Assembly: GCF_963678635.1 (NCBI RefSeq)
Contig: NW_026971050.1
Coordinates: 89,060 to 153,059, forward strand
DNA length: 64,000 bases
Source of the DNA: Symsagittifera roscoffensis
Taxonomy: Eukaryota > Xenacoelomorpha > Acoela > Convolutidae
Direction: 5' to 3'
Shown here: positions 1-11,870 of the stretch, in pieces
Numbering within the stretch: position 1 is the first letter of the stretch
Layout of the letters: every line of letters starts with the position of its first letter
Program-made: the position numbers and the translations under genes
Notes under the pieces: generated by a model
The model's input: the letters and a program-made list of their open reading frames with translations, nothing else
The model's database searches: none
What the model was told of the DNA's origin: nothing

Positions 1-438
1 ATTTTTTATATCATTCTAAAAGTATTGTTGTCCTGAGCTCAAATTTGAAAAGATGTTTCACCTGTGATCATTTTTCGTAAAGTTATGGGGGTTTAAAGAT
101 TGCAATTTTGGCCAATTTGGGACAATTAACGCGCGATATATTTCACGCGGAATACAATTAACGCGTAAGCGGAGATTTAATCCGTCTTAGAAATCGTTCC
201 AAATTGGTTTAACGAAGCTTATTTGCCATAATTGATTTGTTACAAGTAGCGAAATCTATCCTTTTGTACTTTATATGGCGTGTGGGGGATGATTTTTATT
301 TAAAAAACTTCAAATTTTGAAGAAAAAAAAATTTCATTTTGTTTTATTTTTTCAAATTTTTTAATGATATTACTGCTCCATAGATCTTAATGGGCAGTCG
401 GAACATTCAGGGCTTCGCCCTGATACGAGCAGTCTTGT
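1..438 (+). repeat. Family A repeat, copy 1 (cut by window start)
   Basis: Right part of a ~520-bp dispersed repeat seen seven times in this window. It ends in a hairpin (CAGGGCTTCGCCCTG type) followed by GAGCAGTCTTGTT. The unit also carries a CG-rich stem near 130-170 (AACGCGCGATATATTTC). It faces copy 2 across a 460-bp spacer, so the pair forms a large inverted repeat. No coding capacity is seen. The asymmetric ends and 3' hairpin recall Helitron2/Helentron-derived non-autonomous elements; that class is an inference. Confidence 0.8.
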
Positions 439-900
439 TAAATTTTTTTCACTGAACACTCATGAAACAAAAGCTATTTCCTAAATCAGGGAGAACAAGG
501 AAGTTTTGTTTGGTGGATTACAGATTTTAACATTTTTTTGACATAAACTAGGAAGCATAATTTTAGTCGCACACAAAATCAAAGTTTTATCAAACCGGTA
601 AGAATGAAAATTGCACTCAAACGAGAGGAGCATTTGAAACGTTTAAAAGTAAGGAACTACTATTTTAACTAAAAACATCACATGTAAGACGAATATTTGG
701 TTTCTATCTGGCTTTAAATAGAGTAATGATTTTAAGAAAAGGAATTGGTGGGATGATGCAACCTATTTGCATGAGGAATCAAAACTAATTCTGGCTTTCG
801 AAATACTCAAAGATCTATTTTGTAAAGATTTTAGATCAAGTAGAAGGTAAAAACACCAGGTTTCTGTAACTAGTATTTTGAATTGAACTGTGGTAAAATA

Positions 901-1432
901 GAACAAGACTGCTCGTATCAGGGCAAAGCCCTGAATGTTCCGACTGCCTTTTCAATCTTATCGAGCGTAGTAAAATAAAAAAATTAAATATAATTTAAAA
1001 AAAATGAAAAAAATTTTTTCTAAAATTTTTTTTTTTATGAAATCATCCCCCCACACGCCATATAAAATTTAAAAAAATAAATTTTGCTCATTGTAACAAA
1101 ACAATTATGGCAAATAAGCTTCTTTCAATCAATTTGGAACGATTTAAAAGACGGATTAAATCTCCGCTTACGCGTTAATAGCGCGAAATATATCGCGCGT
1201 TAATTGTCCAAAATTGGCCAAAAAGGCAATCTTTAAACCCCCGTAACTTTACGAAAAATGATCACAGTTGAAATATCTTTTCAAATTTGAGCTCAGGACA
1301 ACGACACCTTTCGAATGATATAAAGAAATTTAGTCAAAAATGGCTAGTTAAAAAGTCGAAACTTGTCTGAAGAAAAAAAACCCACCCCGAGCACAAATAT
1401 TCCGTCACTTTCGTATTGAAAGTCGGAACAAC
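901..1432 (-). repeat. Family A repeat, copy 2, full length, inverted
   Basis: Reverse complement of the family A unit. On the minus strand it starts TTGTTCCGACTTTC near 1432 and ends with the hairpin and GAGCAGTCTTGTT at 901. It forms an inverted pair with copy 1, and sequence 439-900 between them shows nothing recognisable. Confidence 0.82.
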
Positions 1433-2431
1433 AAATATTTGAAAAGGACACCTCAAATATTTATACAAAAAGCTGTGAAAGAAGGGCATAGTGGCATGTA
1501 TAAGTTTTACTGAACAGTATAATTTTAATTCGAAGTTCTCAAGGTAAAGTTTATTTTTAAAAGTTTATCGAGCCAGTTTTCCTTGTTCATACTTTGAGTT
1601 CATTGAATCTTTTTAAAAACAGCAGGAATTGCAAGGAATTGTGAATCAGGAATTGCAAGGTTTTATCAGTTGAAAACAAACTTCACACAAACAGAAATTT
1701 CAAAAACACAAACTGTCAAGGATGTAATCCAAAGCTAACTTGACGCATTTATCTTCTGGGAGTTCCTGACAATCGAAAACGATTTGCGCTTTGTAGAACA
1801 ACACTGTAGTCATTTAACTAATTTAGTTTTTCATCTTTCAAAGGATAACTCGGATGGTTTAATTGTGGCTCTGAAAAAACAATTGCCAATTGATTCGAGG
1901 GTTTGATACCGAAGAAGCAGGTGCGTTCCATGAGTTCATCAAAGTGTTGCGATATACGTTTACTTTTCTATAGCTTTTTTCGGAGGACGGAATATACCAT
2001 CATAAACATTTTTTTCGGAAGTTGAACCTTCATGGTGATTATATGCAACTGAGGAGAATTATCAAAATCATTAAGTTACAGGTGAAAACAAATTGAATTA
2101 TGGTGTGAAAGACAAACAAGCTATGCATTGTAAGTATTAATCAAACTAAAGTAAAGAATGACACTAACAACTGTGGAAATTCAGTTTTTGGAAAAAGAGC
2201 TGAAACCGTTGTAATTGTGTGAAAGAAACTGTTTAAGTTTAGAAAAAACAAGGAAACTGTATAGTTCTGGAATTCGAGAGCTTTTAAATTGTCTATCTGA
2301 ACTGTTCATGAAAAGGTATGTGGTTCGGCCAAATGTCTACAAATGTAAAAAAAACTTATTGGGGCACCAATCGAGCAACTACTATCATCAATTGGGGCGT
2401 GCTGACTATCAGTACTAATTAGAATCCATCG
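1433..2431. other. Stretch with nothing recognised
   Basis: About 1 kb of AT-rich DNA without a convincing coding frame. It contains a short local duplication near 1620-1665 (GAATTGCAAGG repeated). It may be further, unrecognisably diverged sequence of the old Gypsy copy to its right, but no match to the young copy was found by eye. Confidence 0.5.
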
Positions 2432-2755
2432 AATTGGCAAAACTGGGACCCTTCTGGAGTGGCAAAATGGGCCATTCCGGATTGGCAAAATTAAGACCCC
2501 TCCGGATTGGCTAATTGAGATCCTTCGGGATTGGCAAAATTGGACCTTGGCGGATTGGCAAAAATGAGGCCCTCCCGCATTGGCAAAATGAGACCCTTCC
2601 GGATTGGTACAAATGGGACCCTTCAGCGTTGGGAAAAGTGATGCCCTTCTGGAATGGCAAAAATGAGGCCCTCCCGTATTGGCAAGATGGGACCCTTCCG
2701 GATTGGCAAAAATGAAACCCTTCCGTATTGGCAAAAAATGGACCCATCCGGTTTG
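2432..2755. repeat. Minisatellite, ~13 units of ~24.4 bp
   Basis: Thirteen imperfect tandem units, each TTGGCAAAA followed by TGRGACCCTTCCGGA or close variants, with unit starts near 2434, 2458, 2483, 2508, 2532, 2556, 2580, 2605, 2629, 2653, 2678, 2702 and 2727. The core GACCCYTCCGGATTGG is the reverse complement of the AATCCGGAGGGGTC motif that recurs in the leader of the young Gypsy element (19.7-21.3 kb). The array therefore looks like a local amplification of that motif in the old minus-strand copy. Open frames across it are a by-product of the repeat. Confidence 0.85.
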
Positions 2756-3672
2756 AAGCAAAGCTGCTTATTTTACAATTTCGCTTAGCTGGGAGGGGTC
2801 TTTTAACAAAACTAATTTTGACTTGCTCGCTTTTTTCGAAGTTCCCTAGCCCTCCTTTTGTCAAAAACAACGCAAAAATGTCTTATTGAATCGTTACTAC
2901 CTTTTGGTAGAGTTACAAGGGCTTTTCGAAAAAAATTATGAACTGGAAATAGTCTAACTTCAAAACCTGTCCTTTTTGCGAAGAACTGTCTGAAACAATT
3001 TACGTGATTAATTATTTGAAAAAATGACTTGCTCAAATTCAAGCTTATTTCATTACTGATCTAAAAATATCAATTATGCTGATCAGTTCGGTGGTTTGAA
3101 GTTATAAAACGAAACGTCTTCCGTCCAATACTAATCTAAAAATATCAATTATGCTGATCAGTTCGGTGGTTCTGAAGTTATAAAACGAAACGTCTTCCGT
3201 TCAAACTCAAAACATTTTCAAACGTATAGATTCTGCCTAACTTTTCCCCAATTCTTGTTCTATTGACCTAAAAAACATCAATTCGAGCTCAAAAAGCCTA
3301 CAATTTTCTATTTTATTGCAAAAAACCGGATCGAAAACATTTTATCCGAAACAATTTGCTGAAAAACTTGCAAATTGGGCCCTTCCGTATTGATGAAACC
3401 ACTAAATCAAAGTCGTTAAAGCCGAGTTCTCTGAGATCACGAAGTAGTTTAGCGTTAAACAGGTTCTAAGACATGTCGATTCACTAGTATATGTTATCCG
3501 AACAAGAATTATTGTCTCATTTGCTAAAAAAAATTTCGACAAAGTTTCTTTTTTTTGCGGCGTTTCGTTTTCCCGAAAGTTGCGAAAAGTCGGATCTCGA
3601 CACTTAGTTTGTTCTAAAAATATCCGGACTAAACTCAACCGGTTCCTCCAGTAAAAAAAAAGAATTACAATG
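2756..3672 (-). mobile_element. Old giant-Gypsy copy, leader part left of the Polinton (fossil)
   Basis: On the minus strand this matches the young element's leader. For example, the sequence near 3390-3520 aligns with 20330-20480 (TTGTTCGGA, CTAGTGAATC, TTTGATTT.GTGG.TTCATCAAT and the following CGGAGGGG-type motif), and 3063-3203 aligns with about 20640-20690 (ACTGATCA, AAGTTAT, AACG). The match resumes at 14402 on the other side of the Polinton, so one copy was split by that insertion. Diverged and broken, clearly older than the copy at 18217-42740. Confidence 0.78.
3062..3204. repeat. Tandem duplication, two ~72-bp units
   Basis: The block containing ATCAATTATGCTGATCAG and ending AAACGAAACGTCTTCCG occurs twice in tandem (about 3062-3131 and 3133-3204) with a few differences. 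It lies inside the old Gypsy leader; the young copy has this region once. Confidence 0.85.
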
Positions 3673-3678
3673 TAACTC
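3673..3678. repeat. Polinton target-site duplication, left (TAACTC)
   Basis: TAACTC directly precedes the element's first bases AGTAGTAGATG. The same six bases follow its last bases at 14396-14401. Six-base duplications are the Polinton norm. Confidence 0.88.
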
Positions 3679-4265
3679 AGTAGTAGATGTTGGAGGTGAT
3701 CAGGGGGGGGGGCATGGATGACCCAATGTATTAAGATACGTTATAGATTTCCGGTCTTCCATGCAATGTATTAAGATAGGGAATAGAGTCTACAATGTAT
3801 TAAGATAGGGAATTAGGGAATACCGATGGCAAGGTTTCAGTGTGATGGTAAAATAATGGTGAGAAAACGTAATTTTTTTGGTTTTTGAGTGGAAATGTCT
3901 AGTTTTTCGCAAAATTTATGGCGCATGTTATCTAGTTTGTAAATATCAAAAGTTAGTTACGTGTAGATTGTGTAATGAAGGTCTTTTAGTTAGTTTTTTG
4001 GAACATGGTAAGTCAATGGTAAAAATTTTTGGGTAAAAACTTAGAATTTTTATCGGAAAAAAAATGAAAAATTTTCAAAAACTTCAAAAGACGATAAAAC
4101 TAGCTATAATTCGACCTAATTTATTGAATATTCTACTTTCTATCTACTTGAACCAAAGCTGAAACCTACTGAAACCTCGAAAAAAGTCTAATTTTTGAGA
4201 GAAACAACTAAATACAAAGAAAATGCATAAAACACTGCATCGTATTCGAAAATTACCGCAACTTT
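3679..4265 (+). repeat. Polinton left terminal inverted repeat
   Basis: About 587 bp that match the reverse complement of 13808-14395 along their length. They share AGTAGTAGATGTTGGAGG at the tip, GTATTAAGATA repeats, and CACTGCATCGTAT at the inner end. A G-run follows the tip. Similarity is high but clearly imperfect, consistent with an old insertion. Confidence 0.85.
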
Positions 4266-4786
4266 GTAATAAATCACCAACAAAATACTGCATCGTACAA
4301 AAATTTAATACATTGCATCATTTGTTATAAATTTATTACATTTTATCAGCTCTTATAATTTCAATGATTTTGTATGAATTCCATCATCTTGAACTTGTCT
4401 TTTTGGATAAAATTAACTAAGTTCTTTCTTTGTTTGCTTATATGTGGCCACCATATGATTTATAGTTCTGAATCCCCTATTTGTAGATGTTAGGTTGATT
4501 GCTTCATCGAGCAGTCTCCCGTATTTTGCCTTGGATCCACCGCCAGAATCTTCTAGAACTCGTTTGTTCAAACCTTTACTGCTGAATTTGAACTTGTCTG
4601 ACTTGTTGTCATAGCAGCAACAAGTTTTGCTTTATGATCATAGCGTTTCTGTGCACTTAAATTTTTCTTTGAAAAGGCCCGAATTCCACTTATCATGCTT
4701 TTTATGGATACTGCAACAGGTTCGAGGAAAGAAATTAGATTTTGCATCCGCCTTGAAAGAGTCTCTACAGTCATTTTACCCTAACT

Positions 4787-5690
4787 GAGTAGTAGATGTT
4801 GAGGCTGAAGTGTGGGGGGGGGGGTGCATGGAGGACCCCATGTATTAAGATACGTTATAGGTTTCCCGGTCCTCCATGCTATGAATTAAGATAAGGAATA
4901 GATTTCCCATGTATTAAGATAGGTTATAGGTTTCCCATGTATTAAGATACGATGTTTTTGGGTTGAGTTTTTGGAAAAATTTTGGAAAAAATTTGAGTTT
5001 TGGGAAAAAATTAGGAAAAATTTTGACAAAAATTTCGAGTTTTTTGGAAAAATTTTGGCGTGCGTTATCTAATTGTTTCTTATCCTTGTTGTATAAGGTG
5101 TAGCTATAATATGTTACCTAGTCATTAGATTAAATTACAAAAATTAAATTACAAAAAATTAAATTACAAAAAAAGTATATAAATCACTGCATTGTATAAC
5201 AAGTTTACCGCAACATTTTACATTTTAACATCATAAAACCAATATAATACAACATCATGAATAAACTTACTTGACCAGATCAGTTCTTATAAGTTCAGTG
5301 GTTTTGTATGAATTCCATCATCTTGTACTTGTCTTTTTGGATAAAAATAGCTTAGTCCTTTCTTTGTCTGTACATATGTGGCCACCATATGATTTATAGT
5401 TCTGAATCCTCTGTTAGTAGATGTAATATTAATTGCTTCATCAAAAACTCTCCTGTATTTTGACATGAGACCGTCTCCAGAATCTTCTAGAACCCGTTTA
5501 TTTAATCCTTTACTGCTAAATTCGAACTAATCTGACTTGTTGTCATAGCAGCAATATGTCTTGCTACACAAACATAGCATTTCTGTACATCTGAATTCTT
5601 CTTTAAAAAGTCCCGGTTTCCGCTTATCATGCTTTTTATGCGTACTGCAACATGTTCGAGGGAAGAAATTAGATTTTGCATCCGCCTTGA
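4787..5690. repeat. Second Polinton left end inside the first
   Basis: Starts again with AGTAGTAGATGTTG and a G-run, then GTATTAAGATA repeats. It runs through shortened TIR sequence into the same polymerase 3' sequence found at 4440-4780 (shared TATGTGGCCACCATATGATT). The bases before it read TAACTG, close to the outer target TAACTC. Either a tandem duplication of about 1.1 kb or a second copy landing in the same target. Confidence 0.75.
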
Positions 5691-8600
5691 AAGAGTCTCT
5701 ACAGTTATTTTCCCTAATTTTTTCCCAAGCAGCTCTCTTATCTGCTTTGATACAGTCGTATAAATTTTCTTCGGCAAGTGCCAAGTAAAGTGAGTATGTG
5801 TCCATCTGCAACTCTTCAAATTTATTCACATCACAGAACTTGTCGAAGAAGTTATAGTAGAGTTCCAACATTCTCAGTTTTGCATACTGAAGTATGAAAA
5901 AACCAACAATGATGGGTTCTCGGTGCTCAATGGTTGATTTCAACAACTCCATCTCAAACAAGTTTTTTTCGACTGCATTTAATCTTTTAAACAATGGTTC
6001 ATTGATCGCTTAATGAGTTTTTTCATCGTTCATATAATTCGTAATTGTATGCCTGGATCTATCCATGATCTGATATCCATAGGAGCAATTACCTAAAAGT
6101 TTCATTGTTTCCGCAACAACTCCTGATAGAGGGTTTTCATCTCCTTGTTTTCTCGCATCAACCACTGATTGAATGATATTAATGAAATATTTTTGTGGAG
6201 TATACTGAACGGTAACTACGGAGTATACTAAACGGTAAATTTTGGTGCACTGCAAGCCATAGTTTTTGCATAGTTTTTCATGTAGTCTCCAATATCATTT
6301 CTTCCAACTTCAGTATTTTTGAAAATTGGAGGAAAAATTGCAAATTTTGATTTCAGTTCATCTGGAACAACTAAGTCGCACTGAACGTAGCCAAAAAAAG
6401 ATCCATATTTTATTTTTGCTAGAAGGGAGTCTGTAGAAAGAAGTCTTTCATAGGGAAAGTGGGTTCTGACGTGATTTTTGACCTTGTCATTGGTTTTGAA
6501 ACTTTCCCACCAGTCACACTCCCACATTTCTTCAACTTTGTAACCTTTCTCTTTTATGTATTCCCGTCTCATATCATCCATCTCTCTCTTCTTGTTTCCT
6601 CACTCAAAATCCTGATCGGTTCAGGAGGGACGAGCTTCTTGACAAAAACAAAAGTGGCAGTAACCTCACATTGCTTCGAACACTGTCTTGCAGCGATCAC
6701 AGAAACCGTCCACACTACACTAAAACAGTAGATTTTTTTTCTGTTTTCCTGATGTAAAAAAGATCTCAATTTTACATTTTGGTCTTGTTTCCTGGTAAAA
6801 AGACATGACCATGTTCACAAAGTTGTGAGTTCTATTATGTCTAGCCTTGAATTTTTGCATATCAGTGTCAAACTCCCATCTCGTGTACAGTCCTGTTGGC
6901 ACCTCTTGCTCGATTTACAAACATTTGATGTGTTTCTGATGAATGTCTCAACAACTACAGCTTTTCGAGTGAATACAATGGAAGGTCCACCAGTCATGTC
7001 TTCTCGAATTTTTTCACACAAATTTTTATCATTTTCGCATATTCGATAAACTTGTAATTTGTAGATTTGCGCAGACATATGTTTGCTAGATTTGGAAGAG
7101 TACATCAAAATTTCATCATATCTATCCCCTTGCTATGATAAAACTGAATCTTTTTTTGCATTGTCTTCAAGGTTGGAACTACATCCTTGATGTTGTACCA
7201 CTTCAAAAAGTCTTTGAACACTGTAATTCCGTTTTCTTCCAAGTCTCTTGTACTTAATTGTAATTATCCAATCCAAATGGAGGAACAGCCTTAATTTGAA
7301 GCCTTTTCAGTGCTTGTTGTTCGTCGAGCCCACTCTTTTTCAGCTTCTCATAATCAATGAAGTCTTTGCCTAGAGGATTGTTGTTTCTAAGTTTACTGAA
7401 AAAGGCTTCATACGGTGGCAATTCGGGAAAATCAAGTTTGTCTGAGTTATCAAATCACTCAAAGGGAAAAACTTCCTTTCGTTTCGCTAGCTTTATAGGC
7501 TTTGATAGAGGATTCTAGAGTTGTTGCCCGCCCCAAAAACTTCATTATGTCGAGAAATTGTACATCTCCAAACTTGAAAGATATAAGGTCATTTGCTTTT
7601 TTGATGACGGATGTTTCCTGTTCTTTATCGCGAATCAAATAGAGGATTAGGTAAGACTTGATCAAATTCAAATCATATCTAAAACTGTTAAATCCAACAA
7701 CAGGTTAAGTATTTACATATCTCTACAGATGTTGTTTCAAATCAATGAGTTGATTTTTCTGAATTCGCATGACTTGTGTTGTCATATCTGCTTTTTCCGA
7801 ATCTTCAATGCATTCATCTTTGTACTCAAAATGGTTACTCAAATAGTTTTTACCTGCTCGTTTGGCTGATCAAAGGTCTTTTTCATTCTTTCATTTACAG
7901 CTAATTCAATATCTTGAAATTTTGTTTTCATCTCTAGCTTACTTTGTTCAGCCAACATCTCGAGGTTGGTTACAAAATCAATAATCAAGTTATGTGGATC
8001 CTTGTTGTACAAAAAGATGGGTTAATCAATCAAATTTGATGATATAGAGACTGAAATTGGAACATGTTTTCCGATCCAGGTTGTAGTTTGTATTTCTCTT
8101 AGTTCCTCTGTAGGAACACAAATCGACTCCAATTCGAAAATTGCTATATTGTTGACAAGTTGGTTATCTTCGGAAACTGGAAGATTAAATCCTTCTAGTT
8201 TTTCAAACAAGGATTCTCGAAGCTCATACACGTTCTTTGGGTAAATATGATTCACTCGAATGTTTCCTTGCATCTCAGAAGATGTTTGTTGAGACACTCA
8301 GATCTTTTGAAGAAAGTATCACAACTAGAACACCGGAAGCACTTAAAGAAAGAATCGATATCATTTGTATGAGTGGTATAATTGTTAAATCTCACTAATT
8401 TGTCTGTTTTGTCAAATCTTCCAACACTTTGTCGAGCTAGTTCTCCTACATATTCTCCTTCTTGGATATCGAAATCGTATCTAAAGATGTTTTTTTGAAC
8501 AATTTCCTCGAAAACAGGTAAGTCTTCTACAGAAACTCCACGAAAGTTTTTATAATCACAGAGATTTTGACTTAAATTCAGTAAAGTATCCAGAAGTGTG

Positions 8601-9470
8601 AGAGTCGAGATCAATATGTCCATTCATTTATATTGCCAATGCGCGGAAAAGACACAAATGATCTTTGTAAGTTTCCGTGTCTTTGTTAGATAAATGACAG
8701 TTAATAGAATGGTTTTTCAATAGAGGTTCGGGTAAGACAGAGTCCGGACATCCCATTGGGATGTTTTTGAGCAAATCAGCAAAAATTGTGACGTTACTTA
8801 TCAATTTGAATGGCCACTTTGTGTTTTGACGTTCTTGGGTACATTGCTCCACAATATCACATTTTTCCACTTTTCCTTGGATTATTATCAAGTCTGCTTT
8901 AGTACAGAGCAAGTGGGATTTTTCAAATAACGTATTGTTTTCATGGGTGTAGAAATATCGATTTTCACCAGAACAAAACCTAGAGCAATGTTGATTTTAG
9001 CGTCAGAATCGAGCTTGTTGAAGACTTCTTCAAGTTTCTCGTTGATTATTTTAGTATCTAACTTGGACATTTGGAAGTTAATACCTTATGTCTCCCATTT
9101 TCAATCTCCGTATCCACCAGAAAATGTTGACAAGTACTAAGTTCCTATTTAAACTTTTCACCATCTTCCCCTTCTTCCTCCACGATCTTGTTCAAGTCCG
9201 CTACAGTATCACTATGTTTCCGTTGTTTTGCACCTTGTTACTTTCTCCAATGTTGTTGGAGAAAGTAGTTACTTAGGAACTCTTGTTCGCAAGAAGGACA
9301 AACTGTCGACTGCTTCGAACTTGGTTGAACACGATAACCCATCTCCTGTTTGCTCTTTGTATAAAAATGTCAGTTTGGACAATTATGTTCCTCCAGATTT
9401 TCATATCTTTTTCGATATCTCGCAGCGTTAGATCTCCCGTTTTCATCACCACATTTCTCTCACTTGACTT
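5500..9470 (-). pseudogene. Polinton DNA polymerase B remnant (fossil)
   Basis: Minus-strand fragments in several frames follow the order of a Polinton protein-primed family B polymerase. The N-terminal part has C..C/H..C zinc-finger-like motifs (around 9270-9310 and 8290-8370) and an AKINIALGFVLV segment typical of these polymerases (around 8970). The middle part includes MDDMRREYIKEKGY and FFGYVQCDLVVP segments (6290-6580). A C-terminal part has VVAETMKLLGNCSYGY (about 6070-6120), the conserved palm-side segment preceding the catalytic aspartates. The 3' end is duplicated at 4568-4774. Broken many times and not expected to function. Confidence 0.75.
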
Positions 9471-9689
9471 TCTAGTTTCGGTCAGGGGCAGGCATTATCT
9501 TAAAAAAACTTGGGACTTTGGAAATGTTTCGAGATTAAAAATTTAAAGTACCAAATGAATGAAAATACTTACTTTTTTCTTTTCGCGAAGTAACAAATTG
9601 TATAATTTGAAGTAGAATTCAATTGACTGTTTCTGATTGGTAAGCAAAATGAATGATTTAACCCAACAAATTAAGCGTATTTTTACTAA

Positions 9690-9875
9690 CAATGACGCCA
9701 TCGCCTACGCAATTATCCTTTTATGTTCCTGTCGTCATTCTTCGAATGGAAGTGACGTCAAAGTCCACGCAATTTTCCTGTTATGGTAATGACGTCATTC
9801 TATAAAAGGAATTGACGTCACCACCCAAGCAATTTTCCTTTCATGGTGATGACGTCATCGCCTACGTCATTCCTT
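9690..9875. promoter_or_regulatory. CRE (TGACGTCA) array between divergent Polinton genes
   Basis: Four exact TGACGTCA palindromes at 9753-9760, 9790-9797, 9813-9820 and 9850-9857, plus a TGACGCCA variant at 9693-9700, sit in ~60-bp imperfect tandem units. A TATAAAAG box lies at 9801-9808. The array lies between the minus-strand polymerase and the plus-strand genes, where a shared divergent promoter would be expected. TGACGTCA is the classic ATF/CREB site. The promoter role is inferred. Confidence 0.6.
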
Positions 9876-10237
9876 CGAAATTTCTAGAATTTTCCAGAGA
9901 AAATTTCAACCAATCATAACTAAGCAGTTTCTAGACATAACTTTGGATCAAAAATAATCTTTTTTGAAAAGTGTCAATTAAAAACATTTGAACTTCTTCG
10001 AGTTACTCTACAAAAAAAATATCCGTTTTGATGAAATAGATGTAAATTCTTACTTTTTCACAACTTTTGGACGTTTCTGTTGACCAAAATAGAGTTCTCC
10101 GACTAAGTAAAGGTCTCTTTAGGGAAACTTAATCATTCAAAGAAATTATTTTTGATCCATATATCACGTATCAAAGCTATAAACTTACTGCTGAGTTACA
10201 CCTGACAGAAAAAAATTTTTAATTTAATTTAGAAAAT

Positions 10238-10585
10238 TTGAAGTTGATAGAAAAGTGGTACGATAATATTTCAAATACTCTTTTTTTTCCCTACCCAACT
10301 CCCAAATTTCTCAAAACTCCTCAGCAAAGTTCTTTAGTCCTCCGTTTCTGTAAAGATTTTCAAAGTTCAAACTCTTGCATGATCATGTTTGGAATCAGAT
10401 TTCCAGAGATTTGCTGTGAAAAATTCATCAACTTTGAGTTATCCTCTCAAATCTACATCCAAATAAAAGACCTTGACTATTTACTCAAATATCAGCAGTT
10501 TCTCATCGATTATAAACAAACAAATCCAATTAAGTTGATGAGAAGACTTGCAGAGATGCTACTTTTACTGATTTTTCTTACTTAA
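10238..10585 (+). pseudogene. Unrecognised Polinton-borne frame (fossil)
   Basis: An open frame of 115 codons between the CRE array and the first protease block. The peptide has no motif I recognise (it contains FPYPTPKFLKTPQQSS). Its position suggests an element gene remnant, but chance cannot be excluded. Confidence 0.35.
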
Positions 10586-10641
10586 AAATGTTTAGTTTTT
10601 TTTCTGAGTTTTCTGGTTCCTAAAAAAATGTTGTAACTTTT

Positions 10642-11180
10642 GTGGGACTTTTCCTTATTATTGACTCTGTACTATCTGTTTTGTTTTTCTTCAAACCTAA
10701 GTCTCCAGAAAACGTAGACAATGAATGCTGTTTAATTGAAAACCCGAGAAATTTATTCAACCTAGACTATAAACCAGTGTTCAATAATCTTTGTCAAGTT
10801 CATAAGATTTGTGTATGGGACTTTGTTGACTCAATACCTAAATGCGTGTAAGTCATGAAATTTAGTTTTTTTATCCTAAATTACACTATCAAACTATCTA
10901 TTTCTTTGATTTTAGGTTAAAGCAGCTAACAATTGCAAAGATGGATAAGTTTTCACTCCTGCAATTTATTGAAAGACTCCCTGAACTCAGGTACAAGTAC
11001 ATGGGATCTTACCCCTCTGATAAAGTACCTCGACTAACAAAATAGTCTTTTGCAACTGTTAGCTCAGCCCCAAGCAATGATAGAAAGGAACAATGGATCA
11101 TGATAGCACGATTGGACAAAAATTACTCCTTTGCTGATTCTTTGGTTCGAAAAAGAACAATTTATTCCTTCCTAGTAAAA
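10642..11180 (+). pseudogene. Polinton cysteine protease fragment, first copy (fossil)
   Basis: Begins with a segment shared with 13112-13312 (KPVFNNLCQVHKICVWDF), then sequence corresponding to the protease domain. It is a diverged direct repeat of the block at 13041-13640. Adenovirus-type proteases mature Polinton virion proteins. Broken. Confidence 0.6.
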
Positions 11181-11579
11181 AAATATTAGCGAATGGTTGC
11201 CAGAAAACTACAAAATACTGATAATTTGTAAGGATTTTACGCAATTTGTTCAGCATTTCTTCTTTTTAATTTTTACTAGAGAAACTTGAACAATATCCAA
11301 GATGCGCATGTTTTAATTTTTTTAGTAACTTTATGTAAATGTGTAGTTTTTTAATTGTAAGTGTAAATTATGGCAGTAAATTTACTATACGATGCAGTGA
11401 TTTATATATTTTCTTTAGAATTGAATCCAGTAGGTTTCAGCTTTGCTTCAAGTAGATAGAAAGTAGATTATTCAATAGTTTAAGTCGAATTTTACTTAAT
11501 CTTATAGTGTTTTGAAGTTTATTGAAAATTTTTCGATTTTTACGATAAAAATTCCATGTTTTTAGGCAAAAACTTTTTT

Positions 11580-11870
11580 TGGGGGGGGGGGGGGTGGATT
11601 TTTCGAAAGTTTGAAGACTATTTTTTGTCAAACAAATTGATTTTTCGAGCTCTGCTATAGCACCAAAAACATCATGTTTTGACCAAACTTTCAACGCCGC
11701 AGCCAAATTTTTGCATTTGTCTTTGTTTTTGGGCGTTGTTTTTGAGTTTTGGAAAAAAAAGTTTTGTTTTTGCGCACGTTCCCCTTCAAAATTAGTGCAT
11801 ATTGGCGCCCAAGACGCCATTAGAAAAAAATTTAAGGTCGAATGGTCAAAAATTTGAACAGCAAAATTCG
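11580..11870. repeat. Dispersed ~290-bp repeat (copy in Polinton)
   Basis: Matches 14625-14905 in the same orientation, including AACGCCGCAGCC, GTTCCCCTTCAAAATTAGTG and GGCGCCCAAGACGCCATT. It starts with a G-run at 11580. It lies at the 5' edge of the capsid frame, so it is a later insertion into or next to the Polinton gene. The second copy sits in the old Gypsy leader and ends in a CCGCCCCTG terminus, which suggests a DNA-transposon origin. Confidence 0.8.

Noticed and set aside
2432-2755. Minisatellite as a CRISPR array
   Set aside because: No conserved repeat separated by unique spacers; units are contiguous and the genome is eukaryotic.
2306-2870. Minus-strand frames of 119-151 codons over the minisatellite
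   Set aside because: A ~24-bp repeat without stops opens long frames by chance.
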